64,000 nt of DNA from Ottowia sp. (GTDB lineage: Bacteria; Pseudomonadota; Gammaproteobacteria; Burkholderiales; Burkholderiaceae_C), in NCBI RefSeq assembly GCF_016703145.1, contig NZ_JADJCO010000005.1, positions 1,266,510 through 1,330,509 of the forward strand, read 5' to 3'. Of the stretch, positions 1 to 7,777 are shown in pieces. Positions within the stretch are counted from its first letter, which is position 1. Every line of letters starts with the position of its first letter. The position numbers and the translations under genes were made by a program. Under the pieces are notes generated by a model, which was not told where the DNA came from, did no database searches, and saw only the letters and a list, made by a program, of their open reading frames with translations.

Positions 1-801
1 GGTCTCGGCCGTGGCCCAGCGCGTGCCCAGCCCTTCGGTGAGCTTGGCGGGATTGGCGTCGCTGGACATGCCGGCCGCCATGCCCTGCGGGCCGGTGAAG
101 ATGTCCTGCGCGCCGGTGAAGCCGTCCTTCGCCAGGTACGCCGCCATCAAACCGGCGGCGGCGGCGTGGGCCGTGTGCAGTTGCTTGCTGTCGGCGGCGG
201 TGCGCAAGAATTCCCACAGCCCCGCCGACTGCGTGCCGGCCGAGCCGAAGGCGTGCTGCATCTGCGCGGGCGTCAGCTCCAGCAGGCGGCCCACGGCGGC
301 GGTGGCGGCCAGCGTGCCGGCCGTGGCCGTGGTGTGGAAGACCTTGTAGTGGCTGCGGCCCAAGAACTCGCCCACGCGGATGCCCACCTCGTAGCCCGCC
401 ACGCAGGCGGCCATGAGCTGCGCGCCGCTCGCGCCGATCTGCTGCGCCACGGCCAGCGCGGGCGGGAAGACCACGGCGGCCGGGTGGAACACCGAGCCGT
501 TGTGCACGTCGTCCTGCTCGGCCACGTGGCTGGCGGCGGCGTTGGCCAGCGCGGCCATCATGGGCGAGCTGCTGGCGCCCAGGCCGATCACCTCGCTGGG
601 CCCCTGCGCCGGGCCCTGCGACAGCGCGAAGCGCGCGATGCTGGCCACGGGCCGCGCCTGGCAGCCCGCGAGCACGGAGCCGAACCAGTCCACCCACAGG
701 TCTTCCGCACGGCGCTGCACGGGCGCCGGCACGTCGCTCCACCGGAGCTGGGCGGCGAACTGGGCGAGGGGGTGGATGCTCACTTGGGTTTCTTGCTTCA
801 T
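1..801 (-). CDS. MmgE/PrpD family protein, C-terminus beyond the window
   Basis: The first 267 residues are visible, starting at the ATG whose complement is 799-801 (MKQETQVSIHPLAQF); the rest lies beyond base 1. The sequence matches the all-helical first domain of the MmgE/PrpD superfamily, with a GxxSSPxMAALANAAASHVAEQDD stretch (shown here only as a pattern) followed by HPAAVVFPPALA, typical of 2-methylcitrate dehydratase, cis-aconitate decarboxylase and related lyases. It is the last visible gene of an acyl-CoA-type operon (Bug, MaoC-like, acyl-CoA dehydrogenase, CoA-transferase), so a role in dehydrating or decarboxylating a small tricarboxylic or branched acid is inferred. The exact substrate cannot be read from the sequence. 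Confidence 0.85.
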   Translation of the reverse strand, partial: MKQETQVSIHPLAQFAAQLRWSDVPAPVQRRAEDLWVDWFGSVLAGCQARPVASIARFALSQGPAQGPSEVIGLGASSSPMMAALANAAASHVAEQDDVHNGSVFHPAAVVFPPALAVAQQIGASGAQLMAACVAGYEVGIRVGEFLGRSHYKVFHTTATAGTLAATAAVGRLLELTPAQMQHAFGSAGTQSAGLWEFLRTAADSKQLHTAHAAAAGLMAAYLAKDGFTGAQDIFTGPQGMAAGMSSDANPAKLTEGLGTRWATAET

Positions 802-848
802 TTTGGCCTCCAAGGCTTATGGGACAAGCGCGGGCAGCTATGGTTTTA
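800..848 (+). repeat. Interspersed repeat copy 1 (intergenic)
   Basis: This copy fills the gap between the CoA-transferase stop and the MmgE/PrpD start. It reads TTTTGGCCTCCAAGGCTTA, then TGGGACAAGCGC, then GCAGCTATGGTTTTAG. This orientation is used as the reference for the other copies. The MutS-internal copy near 29.1 kb shares the TGGGACAAGCGC block. Confidence 0.7.
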
Positions 849-2027
849 GATAGCCTGGGGTGCCTGCAGCGCGTCGATCTGCTCGGCGCTCCAGCCCAGC
901 TCGGCCAGGATGGCGGCGTTGTGCTGGCCCACGGCGGGCACGGCTTCCATGCGGTACTCGAAAGCGCTGTTCACGCCCGGCGGCAGCGGCGCGGGCACCT
1001 CGCCCGCGGGCGTGGCCACGGTGCGCCAGCGGCCCCGCGCCTGCAGTTGCGGGTGCGCCCACAGGCCGGCCATGTCGTTGACGCGCGCGTTGGCGATGCC
1101 GGCGGCGTCCAGCCGCTCGACGACCTGCGCGGCGGTCAGGGCGGCGAAGGTTTCGAGGATCAGCGCCTGCAGCTCCACCCGGTTGGCGTTGCGCTTGGCG
1201 TTGGCGTCGAAGCGCGCGTCGCCCGCCACTTCGGGGCGTTGCAGCACGGCGTCGCAGAAGGTCTTCCACTCGCGCTCGTTCTGCAGGCCCAGCATCACCG
1301 TGCCGCCGTCGCCGGCCTGGAACGGCCCGTAAGGGTAGATGCTGGCGTGCGATGCGCCGGTGCGCGGCGGCGGGGGCGCGCCGTCGAAGGCGTAGTACAT
1401 GGGGTAGCCCATCCATTCGCCCATGGCTTCGAGCATGGAGACGTCGATGTGGCAGCCCTCGCCCGTCTTGCCGCGCAGCAGCAGGGCCGACAGGATGCTG
1501 GTGTAGGCGTACATGCCCGCGGCGATATCGGCGACCGAGATGCCGGCCTTGGAGGGCGTGTCGGGCGTGCCGGTGATCGAGAGAAAGCCCGCCTCGCTCT
1601 GGATCAGCAGGTCGTAGGCCTTCTTGTCGCGGTAGGGGCCGTCGCTGCCGTAGCCGCTGATGTCGCAGACGATGAGCCTGGGGTTGTGGCCCTTGAGCGC
1701 TTCGTGGGACAGGCCCATGCGCGCCGCCGCGCCGGGCGCGAGGTTCTGCACCAACACGTCGGCGGTTTGCAGCAGTTGCAGCAGCGCGGCCTTGGCCTGG
1801 GGCTGCTTGACGTCGAGCGCCAGGCTTTCCTTGCTGCGGTTGATCCAGGTGAAGTGCGAGGACTGGCCCTTCACGCGCTGGTCGTAGCCGCGCGCGAAGT
1901 CGCCGCCGCCGGGGCGCTCGACCTTGATGACGCGCGCGCCCAGGTCGGCCAGCTGGCGCGTGCAGAACGGCGCGGCCACCGCGTGTTCGAGCGTGACGAC
2001 GGTGATGCCGTCCAGCGGTCGTGTCAT
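846..2027 (-). CDS. CaiB/BaiF family III CoA-transferase
   Basis: A 393-residue protein of the usual family III CoA-transferase length. It should move CoA between acyl-CoA and a free carboxylate in the cytoplasm. The N-terminus (PLDGITVVTLEHAVAAPFC), the DLGARVIKVERPGGGDFAR block and YDLLIQSEAGFLSITG are typical of the family. The predicted catalytic aspartate is Asp167 in VADIAAGMYA, which forms the aspartyl-CoA intermediate. The gene lies 10 bp after the acyl-CoA dehydrogenase stop and is followed by MmgE/PrpD after a repeat copy. It probably activates the acid substrate of this cluster. The acyl donor and acceptor are unknown. Confidence 0.92.
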   Translation of the reverse strand: MTRPLDGITVVTLEHAVAAPFCTRQLADLGARVIKVERPGGGDFARGYDQRVKGQSSHFTWINRSKESLALDVKQPQAKAALLQLLQTADVLVQNLAPGAAARMGLSHEALKGHNPRLIVCDISGYGSDGPYRDKKAYDLLIQSEAGFLSITGTPDTPSKAGISVADIAAGMYAYTSILSALLLRGKTGEGCHIDVSMLEAMGEWMGYPMYYAFDGAPPPPRTGASHASIYPYGPFQAGDGGTVMLGLQNEREWKTFCDAVLQRPEVAGDARFDANAKRNANRVELQALILETFAALTAAQVVERLDAAGIANARVNDMAGLWAHPQLQARGRWRTVATPAGEVPAPLPPGVNSAFEYRMEAVPAVGQHNAAILAELGWSAEQIDALQAPQAI

Positions 2028-2037
2028 GGCGCGGTCC

Positions 2038-3204
2038 TCAGAACGAACGCGGCAGGCCCAGCACGTGCTCGGCCACGAAGGAATAGACCAGGTTGGTGGA
2101 GATCGGCGCCACCTGGTACAGGCGCGTCTCGCGGAACTTGCGCTCCACGTCGTATTCGCAGGCGAAGCCGAAGCCGCCGTGGAACTGCAGGCAGGCGTTG
2201 GCCGCCTCCCAGCTCGCCTTGGCGGCCAGGTACTTGGCCATGTTGGCCTGCGTGCCCATGGGCTGGCGCGCGTCGAACAGCTGGCAGGCCTTCCAGCGCA
2301 TCAGATTGGCGGCCTCCACCTCGATGAAGGCATCGGCGATGGGGAACTGCACGCCCTGGTTCTGGCCGATGGGGCGGCCGAACACGTTGCGGTCCTTCAC
2401 GTAGTTCGTCACGCGGTCGAGGAACCAGTAGCCGTCGCCGATGCACTCGGCGGCGATCAGCGTGCGCTCGGCGTTCAGGCCGTCGAGGATGTACTTGAAG
2501 CCCTTGCCCTCCTCGCCGATCAGGTTCTCCTCGGGGATCTCCAGGTCTTCGAAGAACAGCTCGTTGGTCTCGTGGTTGACCATGTTGAGGATGGGGCGCA
2601 CCGTCATGCCCTTCTTCTCGGCTTCGCGCAGATCGACCATGAAGATCGACATGCCCTCGCTCTTCTTCGTCACCTCGGCCAGCGGCGTGGTGCGCGCCAG
2701 CAGGATCATCCAGTCGCTGTGCTGGATGCGGCTGATCCACACCTTCTGGCCGTTGACCACGTAGCGGCCGTCCTTCTTCACGGCGCTGGTCTTGATCTTG
2801 GTGGTGTCGGTGCCGGTGGTGGGCTCGGTCACGCCCATGGACTGCAGGCGCCATTCGCCGGTGGCGATCCGGGGCAGGTACTTGTCCTTCTGCGCCTGCG
2901 AGCCATGGCGCAGCAGCGTGCCCATGTTGTACATCTGGCCATGGCAGGCGCCGGAGTTGCCGCCGCAGCGGTTGATCTCTTCCATGATGACCGACGCCTC
3001 GGTCAGGCCCAGACCCGAACCGCCGTACTCCTGCGGGATCAGCGCGGCCAGCCAGCCGGCCTTGGTCAGCGCATCGACGAAGGCCTCGGGGTAAGCGCGC
3101 TGCTCGTCGATCTTGCGGAAATATTCATCGGGGAACTCGGCGCACAGCGCACGGATGGCGTCGCGGATTTCGGGGAAGTTGTTCGATTGGGTGTGTTCGA
3201 TCAT
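2038..3204 (-). CDS. Acyl-CoA dehydrogenase
   Basis: A 388-residue flavoprotein of the acyl-CoA dehydrogenase family, which introduces an alpha,beta double bond into acyl-CoA using FAD and passes electrons to ETF. Visible blocks are the N-terminal helical domain, GVTEPTTGTDTTKIKT (flavin/substrate-binding beta domain, about residues 120-140), KVWISRIQHSDW, and the C-terminal LQFHGGFGFACEYDVERKF, where the likely catalytic base is a glutamate near residue 350. It sits directly between the MaoC-like hydratase and the CoA-transferase, giving a dehydrogenation then hydration order. Substrate length or branching is not evident. Confidence 0.93.
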   Translation of the reverse strand: MIEHTQSNNFPEIRDAIRALCAEFPDEYFRKIDEQRAYPEAFVDALTKAGWLAALIPQEYGGSGLGLTEASVIMEEINRCGGNSGACHGQMYNMGTLLRHGSQAQKDKYLPRIATGEWRLQSMGVTEPTTGTDTTKIKTSAVKKDGRYVVNGQKVWISRIQHSDWMILLARTTPLAEVTKKSEGMSIFMVDLREAEKKGMTVRPILNMVNHETNELFFEDLEIPEENLIGEEGKGFKYILDGLNAERTLIAAECIGDGYWFLDRVTNYVKDRNVFGRPIGQNQGVQFPIADAFIEVEAANLMRWKACQLFDARQPMGTQANMAKYLAAKASWEAANACLQFHGGFGFACEYDVERKFRETRLYQVAPISTNLVYSFVAEHVLGLPRSF

Positions 3205-3207
3205 TTC

Positions 3208-3268
3208 TCAAGCCTTTTTGGCCTCCGGCCTTTATGGAATAAGCGCAGTAAGCTAGATTTTTAATAGC
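3208..3268 (+). repeat. Interspersed repeat copy 2 (intergenic)
   Basis: The copy occupies the short gap between the MaoC-like gene stop and the acyl-CoA dehydrogenase start. It contains CTTTTTGGCCTCCGGCCTTT, ATGGAATAAGCGC and AAGCTAGATTTTTAATAG, in the same orientation as the copy at 800-848. Confidence 0.7.
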
Positions 3269-3272
3269 AAAC

Positions 3273-4148
3273 TCAGGCCAGCGTGGCCGTGGCCCGCATG
3301 GTCAGCCAGCCCTCGTGGTCCTGCGCCCACAGCGCCACGGTCCGGCCATCGGCGGACGGCTGGCCGTGCACGCTGAACGGGTTCAGGTCGAACGTGGGCC
3401 GCACGGCCTTGAACTCGAAAGCGGCCACCCGCGCACCGGGCAGGCTGCGCCGCGACAGGTCGACGAGCAGCGTGGCGATCAGCGGGCCGTGCACGATCAG
3501 GCCGGGGTAGCCCTCGACCTCGGTGACGTAGTGGCGGTCGTAGTGGATGCGGTGGCCGTTGAAGGTGAGCGCGGAGTAGCGGAACAGCAGCACGTCGTCC
3601 GGCACGATGGTGCGCGACCACGCGGCTTGCGCTGGGGGCTTTTGCGGCGGCGGCGCCGGGTCGCCTGCTTGAGCGGCGGCGCGGTAGACGATGTCGTGCT
3701 CCTCGGTCAGCGCCACGCCGTGCTCGTTGGAGAAGCGGTGCTCGACCAGCACGAACAGCAACTCGCCCGAACGGCCGCCCTTGTGCGTGATGGACCGGAT
3801 GGTGGAGGTGCGCCGCACGTCCTGACCCACCCGCAAAGGATTTTTCACATCCCAGCGCAGCCGCCCGCCAGCCCACATGCGGCGCGGCAGCGGCACGGGC
3901 GGCAGGAAGCCACCGCGCCTAGGGTGCCCGTCGGGCCCGATCTCGCTCTGGCGCGCGTGCGGCAAAAAATACAGCCAGTGCCCCAGCGGCGGCAGCGCCG
4001 TGCCGGGCACGGGCGCCGGATCATCGCGGTCCAGCGTGGCCGACAGGGCGCGCACGGGCGCGGCGGTGAGGGTGTCGGGCGTGGTTTCGCTCCTGCCCTG
4101 CCAGCTTTGCAGGTGCGCCAGGGCGGCGGCGTCGATGGTGGCGGTCAT
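3273..4148 (-). CDS. MaoC-like / FAS1-type acyl-CoA hydratase (HTD2, mesaconyl-C4-CoA hydratase-like)
   Basis: I start this gene at the ATG complementary to 4146-4148 (MTATIDAAALAHLQSW), giving 291 residues; the open frame runs much further upstream but without coding character. It is a double hot-dog protein of the FAS1-like dehydratase / HTD2 / mesaconyl-C4-CoA hydratase type. The second hot dog carries FRYSALTFNGHRIHYDRHY and YPGLIVHGPL, the hydratase-2 catalytic region with its Asp/His pair. It is expected to hydrate an enoyl-CoA made by the neighbouring acyl-CoA dehydrogenase. The start lies 11 bp after the Bug gene stop, so the genes are probably co-transcribed. A mesaconyl- or methyl-branched CoA substrate is only an inference from context. 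Confidence 0.88.
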   Translation of the reverse strand: MTATIDAAALAHLQSWQGRSETTPDTLTAAPVRALSATLDRDDPAPVPGTALPPLGHWLYFLPHARQSEIGPDGHPRRGGFLPPVPLPRRMWAGGRLRWDVKNPLRVGQDVRRTSTIRSITHKGGRSGELLFVLVEHRFSNEHGVALTEEHDIVYRAAAQAGDPAPPPQKPPAQAAWSRTIVPDDVLLFRYSALTFNGHRIHYDRHYVTEVEGYPGLIVHGPLIATLLVDLSRRSLPGARVAAFEFKAVRPTFDLNPFSVHGQPSADGRTVALWAQDHEGWLTMRATATLA

Positions 4149-4159
4149 GGTCTGGTTCC

Positions 4160-5173
4160 TCAGTTGATCGTGGCGCCGGAGGCCTTCACGATGCGCGCCC
4201 ACTTGGCGATGTCCTGCTTCAGGATGGCGGCGAACTCGGCGCCCATGACGGGCTTGTCGGGCGTGCCGGCCAGCTCCACGCCCTGCGCCTCCAGCTTGTC
4301 GCGCATCTCCTTGTCGGCCATGGCCTGGCGCATGCCGTCCCGCAGCCGCTCCATCACGTCCCTGGGCACGCCCGCCGGCGCGAACAGGCCGATCCACAGC
4401 GTGCCGCTGTAGCCCGGCACGAATTCGCCCAGGGCGGGCACGTCCGGCAGCACGGGCGAGCGCTGGGCACTGCTCACGGCCAGCGCGCGCAGCCGGTCCG
4501 CCTTGATGTGCGACAGCGTGGACGGCAGGCTGCCGAACAGCAACGGCAACTGCCCGCCCAGCACGTCGTTGAGCGCCGGGGCCACGCCCTTGTAAGGCAC
4601 GTGCCGCAGCTCGACGCCGGCCATCTGGTTGAGCATCTCGCCCAGCAGGTGGTTGAGCGTGCCGTTGCCGGCCGAGGCGTACTGCAGCTCGCCCGGCCTG
4701 GATTTGGCCAGCGCCAGCAGCTCGGGCACCGTCCTGGCGGAAAACGAGGGGTGAGCCAGCAGCACGTTGGGCACGGCGCCGACCAGGCTGACGGGCTGGA
4801 AGTCGGCCACGGGGTCGAACCCCGGCGCCTTGTAGAGCGCCGGGTTGATGGCCTGGCTGCTGCTGATCGTCATGAGCAGCGTGTAGCCGTCCTTGGGCGC
4901 CCTGGCCACGGCCTGGGTGCCGATGTTGCCGCCCGCGCCGGGGCGGTTGTCCACCACGGCACTGCCGCCCAGCTTGTCGGCCAGCTTCTGGCTCACCACG
5001 CGGCCCACGATGTCGTTGGTGCCGCCCGCGGCCTGGGGAACGATCATCACGATCGGGCGGCTGGGATAGTTGCCCTGCGCGAAGGCGCCGGGCATGGCCG
5101 TCAGGCCAGCGGTCAGCAGTGCACCCGTGCAGAGCGTGCGGCGCGACATGGCCGTGAAAGAAGCAGCGAACAC
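4160..5173 (-). CDS. Bug/TctC family tripartite tricarboxylate transporter substrate-binding protein
   Basis: A periplasmic Bug-type solute receptor of about 337 residues. I favour the GTG complementary to 5171-5173, which has a GGGGAGA ribosome-binding site 8-9 bp upstream; an internal ATG at 5149 (MSRRTLCTG) is an alternative. The signal region has a twin-arginine-like SRR followed by a hydrophobic stretch ending AFAQG. The mature part begins YPSRPIVMIVPQAAGGTND and contains PGAGGNIG, both Bug hallmarks. No TctA/TctB membrane subunits lie nearby, as is common for Bug genes in Burkholderiales. It is the first gene of the catabolic operon and probably binds its carboxylate substrate. It is divergent from the LysR gene. 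Confidence 0.92.
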   Translation of the reverse strand: MFAASFTAMSRRTLCTGALLTAGLTAMPGAFAQGNYPSRPIVMIVPQAAGGTNDIVGRVVSQKLADKLGGSAVVDNRPGAGGNIGTQAVARAPKDGYTLLMTISSSQAINPALYKAPGFDPVADFQPVSLVGAVPNVLLAHPSFSARTVPELLALAKSRPGELQYASAGNGTLNHLLGEMLNQMAGVELRHVPYKGVAPALNDVLGGQLPLLFGSLPSTLSHIKADRLRALAVSSAQRSPVLPDVPALGEFVPGYSGTLWIGLFAPAGVPRDVMERLRDGMRQAMADKEMRDKLEAQGVELAGTPDKPVMGAEFAAILKQDIAKWARIVKASGATIN

Positions 5174-5308
5174 GTGATTTGTCTCCCCGGATGCGTGGAA
5201 AAGCCGTGGTGCGCAACGGCTTCGGGCATGGCTCGAAGCAAATGAGGTGGCGCCGTCGGAAACCCGATGATCTCCGTCTTCGACGGTGTGAACAATCTGC
5301 GAATCCAG

Positions 5309-5340
5309 AACCAAGCCTTCGGAAATACCGAAGCCTGGTT
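5309..5340. promoter_or_regulatory. Imperfect palindrome, likely LysR operator
   Basis: Arms AACCAAGCCTTCGG and CCGAAGCCTGGTT flank a short centre. The inner TTCGG-N5-CCGAA is a perfect dyad and fits the LysR-type T-N11-A box. It lies 12 bp before the lysR-type start and in the divergent intergenic region shared with the Bug-led operon, which suggests autoregulation and control of that operon. Confidence 0.55.
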
Positions 5341-5352
5341 CAGAATGCGCCC

Positions 5353-6288
5353 ATGCAATTCGACCTGACCGACCTGCGCCTGTTCGTGCGCGTCGCCGAG
5401 GAAGGCGCCCTCACCCGCGCCGCCGCGCGCCAGTTCCTGTCGCTGGCGGCGGCCAGCGCGCGCGTCAAGACGCTGGAGGAGCAGGCCGGCGTGCCCCTGC
5501 TCTACCGCGAGGCGCGCGGCGTGCGCCTGACGCCGGCGGGGGTGGCCTTCCTGCACCACGCGCGCGGCGTGCTGCGCCAGACCGCCCAACTGCGCGCCGA
5601 GCTGCAGGAATACGGCGGCGGCCTGCACGGGCACCTGCGCGTGCAGGCCAACACCACGGCGGTGATGGACTTCCTGCCCGAGCTGCTGCCGCCCTTCCTG
5701 TCGGCGCACCCGTGCGTCAACATCGACCTGCAGGAGAAGCCGAACGCCGAGATCGCGCGCGGCGTGCGCGACGGCCGCGCCGACCTGGGAATCGTGGCCG
5801 GCGACGTGGACGCGGCGGGCCTGCGCGCCACGCACTTCTCCACCGACCGGCTGGTGCTGGTGGTGTCGCGCCAGCACCCGCTGGCCGGCCAGCGGACGAT
5901 CGCCTTCGCCGACACGCTGGAGCACGACTACATCGGCATGCACGCCGGCAGCACGCTGCAGGCTTACCTGAGCCGCATCACCGAGGACATCGGCCGCCCG
6001 CTCAAGCTGCGCATCCAGCTGTCCAGCTTCGACGCCATGTGCCGCATGATCGGCGCCGGCGTCGGCATCGGCGTGGTGCCCGAGAGCGCGGCGCGGCGCA
6101 ACCTGGCGACGATGAAGCTGGCGCGCATCGAGCTGACGGACGAATGGAAGTGGCGCGAGCGGCGCGTGCTGGTGCGCGAGGGCGAGGCGCTGCCGGGCTA
6201 CGCCGAGGCGCTGATCGTGCTGCTCTGCGAGCACTTCCGCAAACCCGCACGCTCGTCCGCCTCGGGCCGGCCCGGCGGCAGGAAATGA
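5353..6288 (+). CDS. LysR family transcriptional regulator
   Basis: A 311-residue LysR-type regulator starting at ATG 5353 (MQFDLTDLRLFVRVAEEGA). The N-terminal winged helix-turn-helix is clear (LTRAAARQFLSLAAASARVKTLEEQAGVPLL, residues about 20-50, given as a position range). A long linker helix and a periplasmic-binding-like effector domain follow (ARGVRDGRADLGIVAGDVDA; GAGVGIGVVPESAARR). It diverges from the Bug/MaoC/acyl-CoA dehydrogenase operon, with a palindromic candidate operator between them. It converges on the outer-membrane factor gene with only 6 bp between stops. Confidence 0.93.
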   Translation: MQFDLTDLRLFVRVAEEGALTRAAARQFLSLAAASARVKTLEEQAGVPLLYREARGVRLTPAGVAFLHHARGVLRQTAQLRAELQEYGGGLHGHLRVQANTTAVMDFLPELLPPFLSAHPCVNIDLQEKPNAEIARGVRDGRADLGIVAGDVDAAGLRATHFSTDRLVLVVSRQHPLAGQRTIAFADTLEHDYIGMHAGSTLQAYLSRITEDIGRPLKLRIQLSSFDAMCRMIGAGVGIGVVPESAARRNLATMKLARIELTDEWKWRERRVLVREGEALPGYAEALIVLLCEHFRKPARSSASGRPGGRK

Positions 6289-6294
6289 GCCGGA

Positions 6295-7764
6295 TCAGCG
6301 CGGCGGCGCCACCCCCGGCGCCGGCGTTTCGAGCCACGGCGCCTGCCAGCCGCCGCCCAGCGCCTGGATCAGCGCCACCGCCGCCTGCTGGCGCTGCAAC
6401 TGCAGTTGCAGCAGCCCGCGCCGCGCGCTCAAGGCGCCGGCCTGGGCGGTGACGACCTCGGTGTAGGCCGACAGGCCGGCCTGGTAGCGGTTGAGCATCT
6501 GCTGCTCGATGCGCTCGGCCGCGTCGGCGCTGGCGCGCGCGTGCCCGGCCTGCTCGGCCAGGGTGGCCAGGGCGCTGAGCTGGTCCTCGACCTCCTTCAT
6601 CGCCGCCAGCCCGGCCTGGCGGTAGCGCGCCACGGCGGCGTCGCGCGCGGCCAGGGCCTGATCCACCCGGGCGTCGCGCGCGCCGCCATCGAAGACGGTC
6701 TGCGCCAGCGCCAGGCCCAGCGACCACAGCAGGCTGGGCGCCGACACCAGGTCGGCCAGGTGGCCGGCGCCCGCGCCGAGGCTGGCGCTCAGGCTGAAGT
6801 CTGGGAAGTACGCGCTGCGCGCCACGCCGATGCGCGCGTTGGCGGCGCTGACGGCGCGCTCGGCGCCGGCCACGTCGGGGCGGCGCAGCAGCAGCAGCGA
6901 CGGCACCTCGGCCGGCACTTGCGGGGCCACGCCGGCCCAGGGCGCCGCGGGCAGCGAGAAGGTGGCCGGCGCCTCGCCCACCAGCAGGGCGATGGTGTGC
7001 TCGTAGGCGGCGCGGCTGCGCTGCAGCGCCACGCGCGTGGCCTGGGCGCCGCGCAGCGTGGCCTGGGCCTGGAAGGTGTCGGTGCGCGGCACCACGCCGA
7101 CGTCGTAGCGGTTCTGCGTGATCTTGGCGGCGCGCTGGTAGCCGGTGATGATCTCGTCCATGAGGGCGATCTCGGCGTCCGTCTCGCGCAGCGCCAGGTA
7201 GGCCGCGGCCAGGCTGGCCTGGGCCGACAGGCGGGCGCCGGCCAGGTCGGCCTCGCTGGCCTGGACGCTGGCCGACTGCGCGCTCACCGCGTCCCGGATG
7301 CGGCCCCACAGGTCGGGCGCCCAACTGGCGCCCAAGGACAGGCTGGCCGATCCGGTGGCGGCGCGGTCGTCGCCGCCGCTGCGCTGCTGGACCAGTTGCG
7401 CGCCCACCTGGGGCCAGCGCTGGGCCTGCTGCTCGCGCAGCAGGGCCTGCGCCTGGGCCACGTTGGCGGCGGCGAGCTTCAGGTCCTGGTTGGACAGCTC
7501 GACGCGCGCGGCCAGCGCGTCGAGCACCGGGTCGCCGAAGAGCCGCCACCATTGCCCCGCGTCCCAGGCGCGCGCCTGGCTGGCGCTGGCCCAGCCGGGC
7601 GCGGGGGCGGGGGCGGCATGCTTCCACGCGGCGGGCACGGCCAGCGGCTCCATCGGCTGCACGGGGGCCAGCGAACAGGCCGACAGCACGCCCGCCGCCG
7701 CGACGGCGATTACAAGCCTTTTTGGCCTCCAGCCCGCGTGGATATTGCTCATAAAGCTATTCAT
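6295..7764 (-). CDS. RND efflux outer-membrane factor, NodT/OprM lipoprotein family
   Basis: A 489-residue TolC-like outer-membrane channel of the OprM/NodT lipoprotein group. The signal peptide ends in a lipobox (AAAGVLSAC, Cys at about 30). Two repeated outer-membrane efflux domains follow, with LSLGASWAPDLWGRIRD and the second-half LSASLGAGAG typical of the family. It is the last gene of the mdtABC operon, 13 bp after mdtC, and should form the exit duct of the tripartite pump. Oddly, the start codon and first 18 or so residues lie inside a copy of the interspersed repeat, so the N-terminus looks repeat-derived. An internal ATG (MSNIHAGW) is an alternative start. Confidence 0.92.
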   Translation of the reverse strand: MNSFMSNIHAGWRPKRLVIAVAAAGVLSACSLAPVQPMEPLAVPAAWKHAAPAPAPGWASASQARAWDAGQWWRLFGDPVLDALAARVELSNQDLKLAAANVAQAQALLREQQAQRWPQVGAQLVQQRSGGDDRAATGSASLSLGASWAPDLWGRIRDAVSAQSASVQASEADLAGARLSAQASLAAAYLALRETDAEIALMDEIITGYQRAAKITQNRYDVGVVPRTDTFQAQATLRGAQATRVALQRSRAAYEHTIALLVGEAPATFSLPAAPWAGVAPQVPAEVPSLLLLRRPDVAGAERAVSAANARIGVARSAYFPDFSLSASLGAGAGHLADLVSAPSLLWSLGLALAQTVFDGGARDARVDQALAARDAAVARYRQAGLAAMKEVEDQLSALATLAEQAGHARASADAAERIEQQMLNRYQAGLSAYTEVVTAQAGALSARRGLLQLQLQRQQAAVALIQALGGGWQAPWLETPAPGVAPPR

Positions 7765-7775
7765 TCAGTAGCATC
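7712..7775 (+). repeat. Interspersed repeat copy 3, covering the start of the outer-membrane factor gene
   Basis: The copy reads AAGCCTTTTTGGCCTCCAGC, CCGCGTGGATATTGCTC and AAAGCTATTCATTC. It overlaps the initiation codon and the first residues (MNSFMSNIHAGWRPKRLV) of the RND outer-membrane factor and reaches almost to the mdtC stop. It is antisense to the gene. Confidence 0.7.
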
Positions 7776-7777
7776 CT

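Noticed and set aside
166..849. Long plus-strand open frames at the left edge and throughout high-GC genes
   Set aside because: They are rich in Arg, His, Gly and Ala, match no family, and lie antisense to clear genes; this is the usual effect of high third-position GC.
3273..5216. Very long open frame joining the MaoC-like gene to the region antisense-free upstream
   Set aside because: Only the last 291 codons have coding character; the rest is an off-frame reading of the Bug gene.
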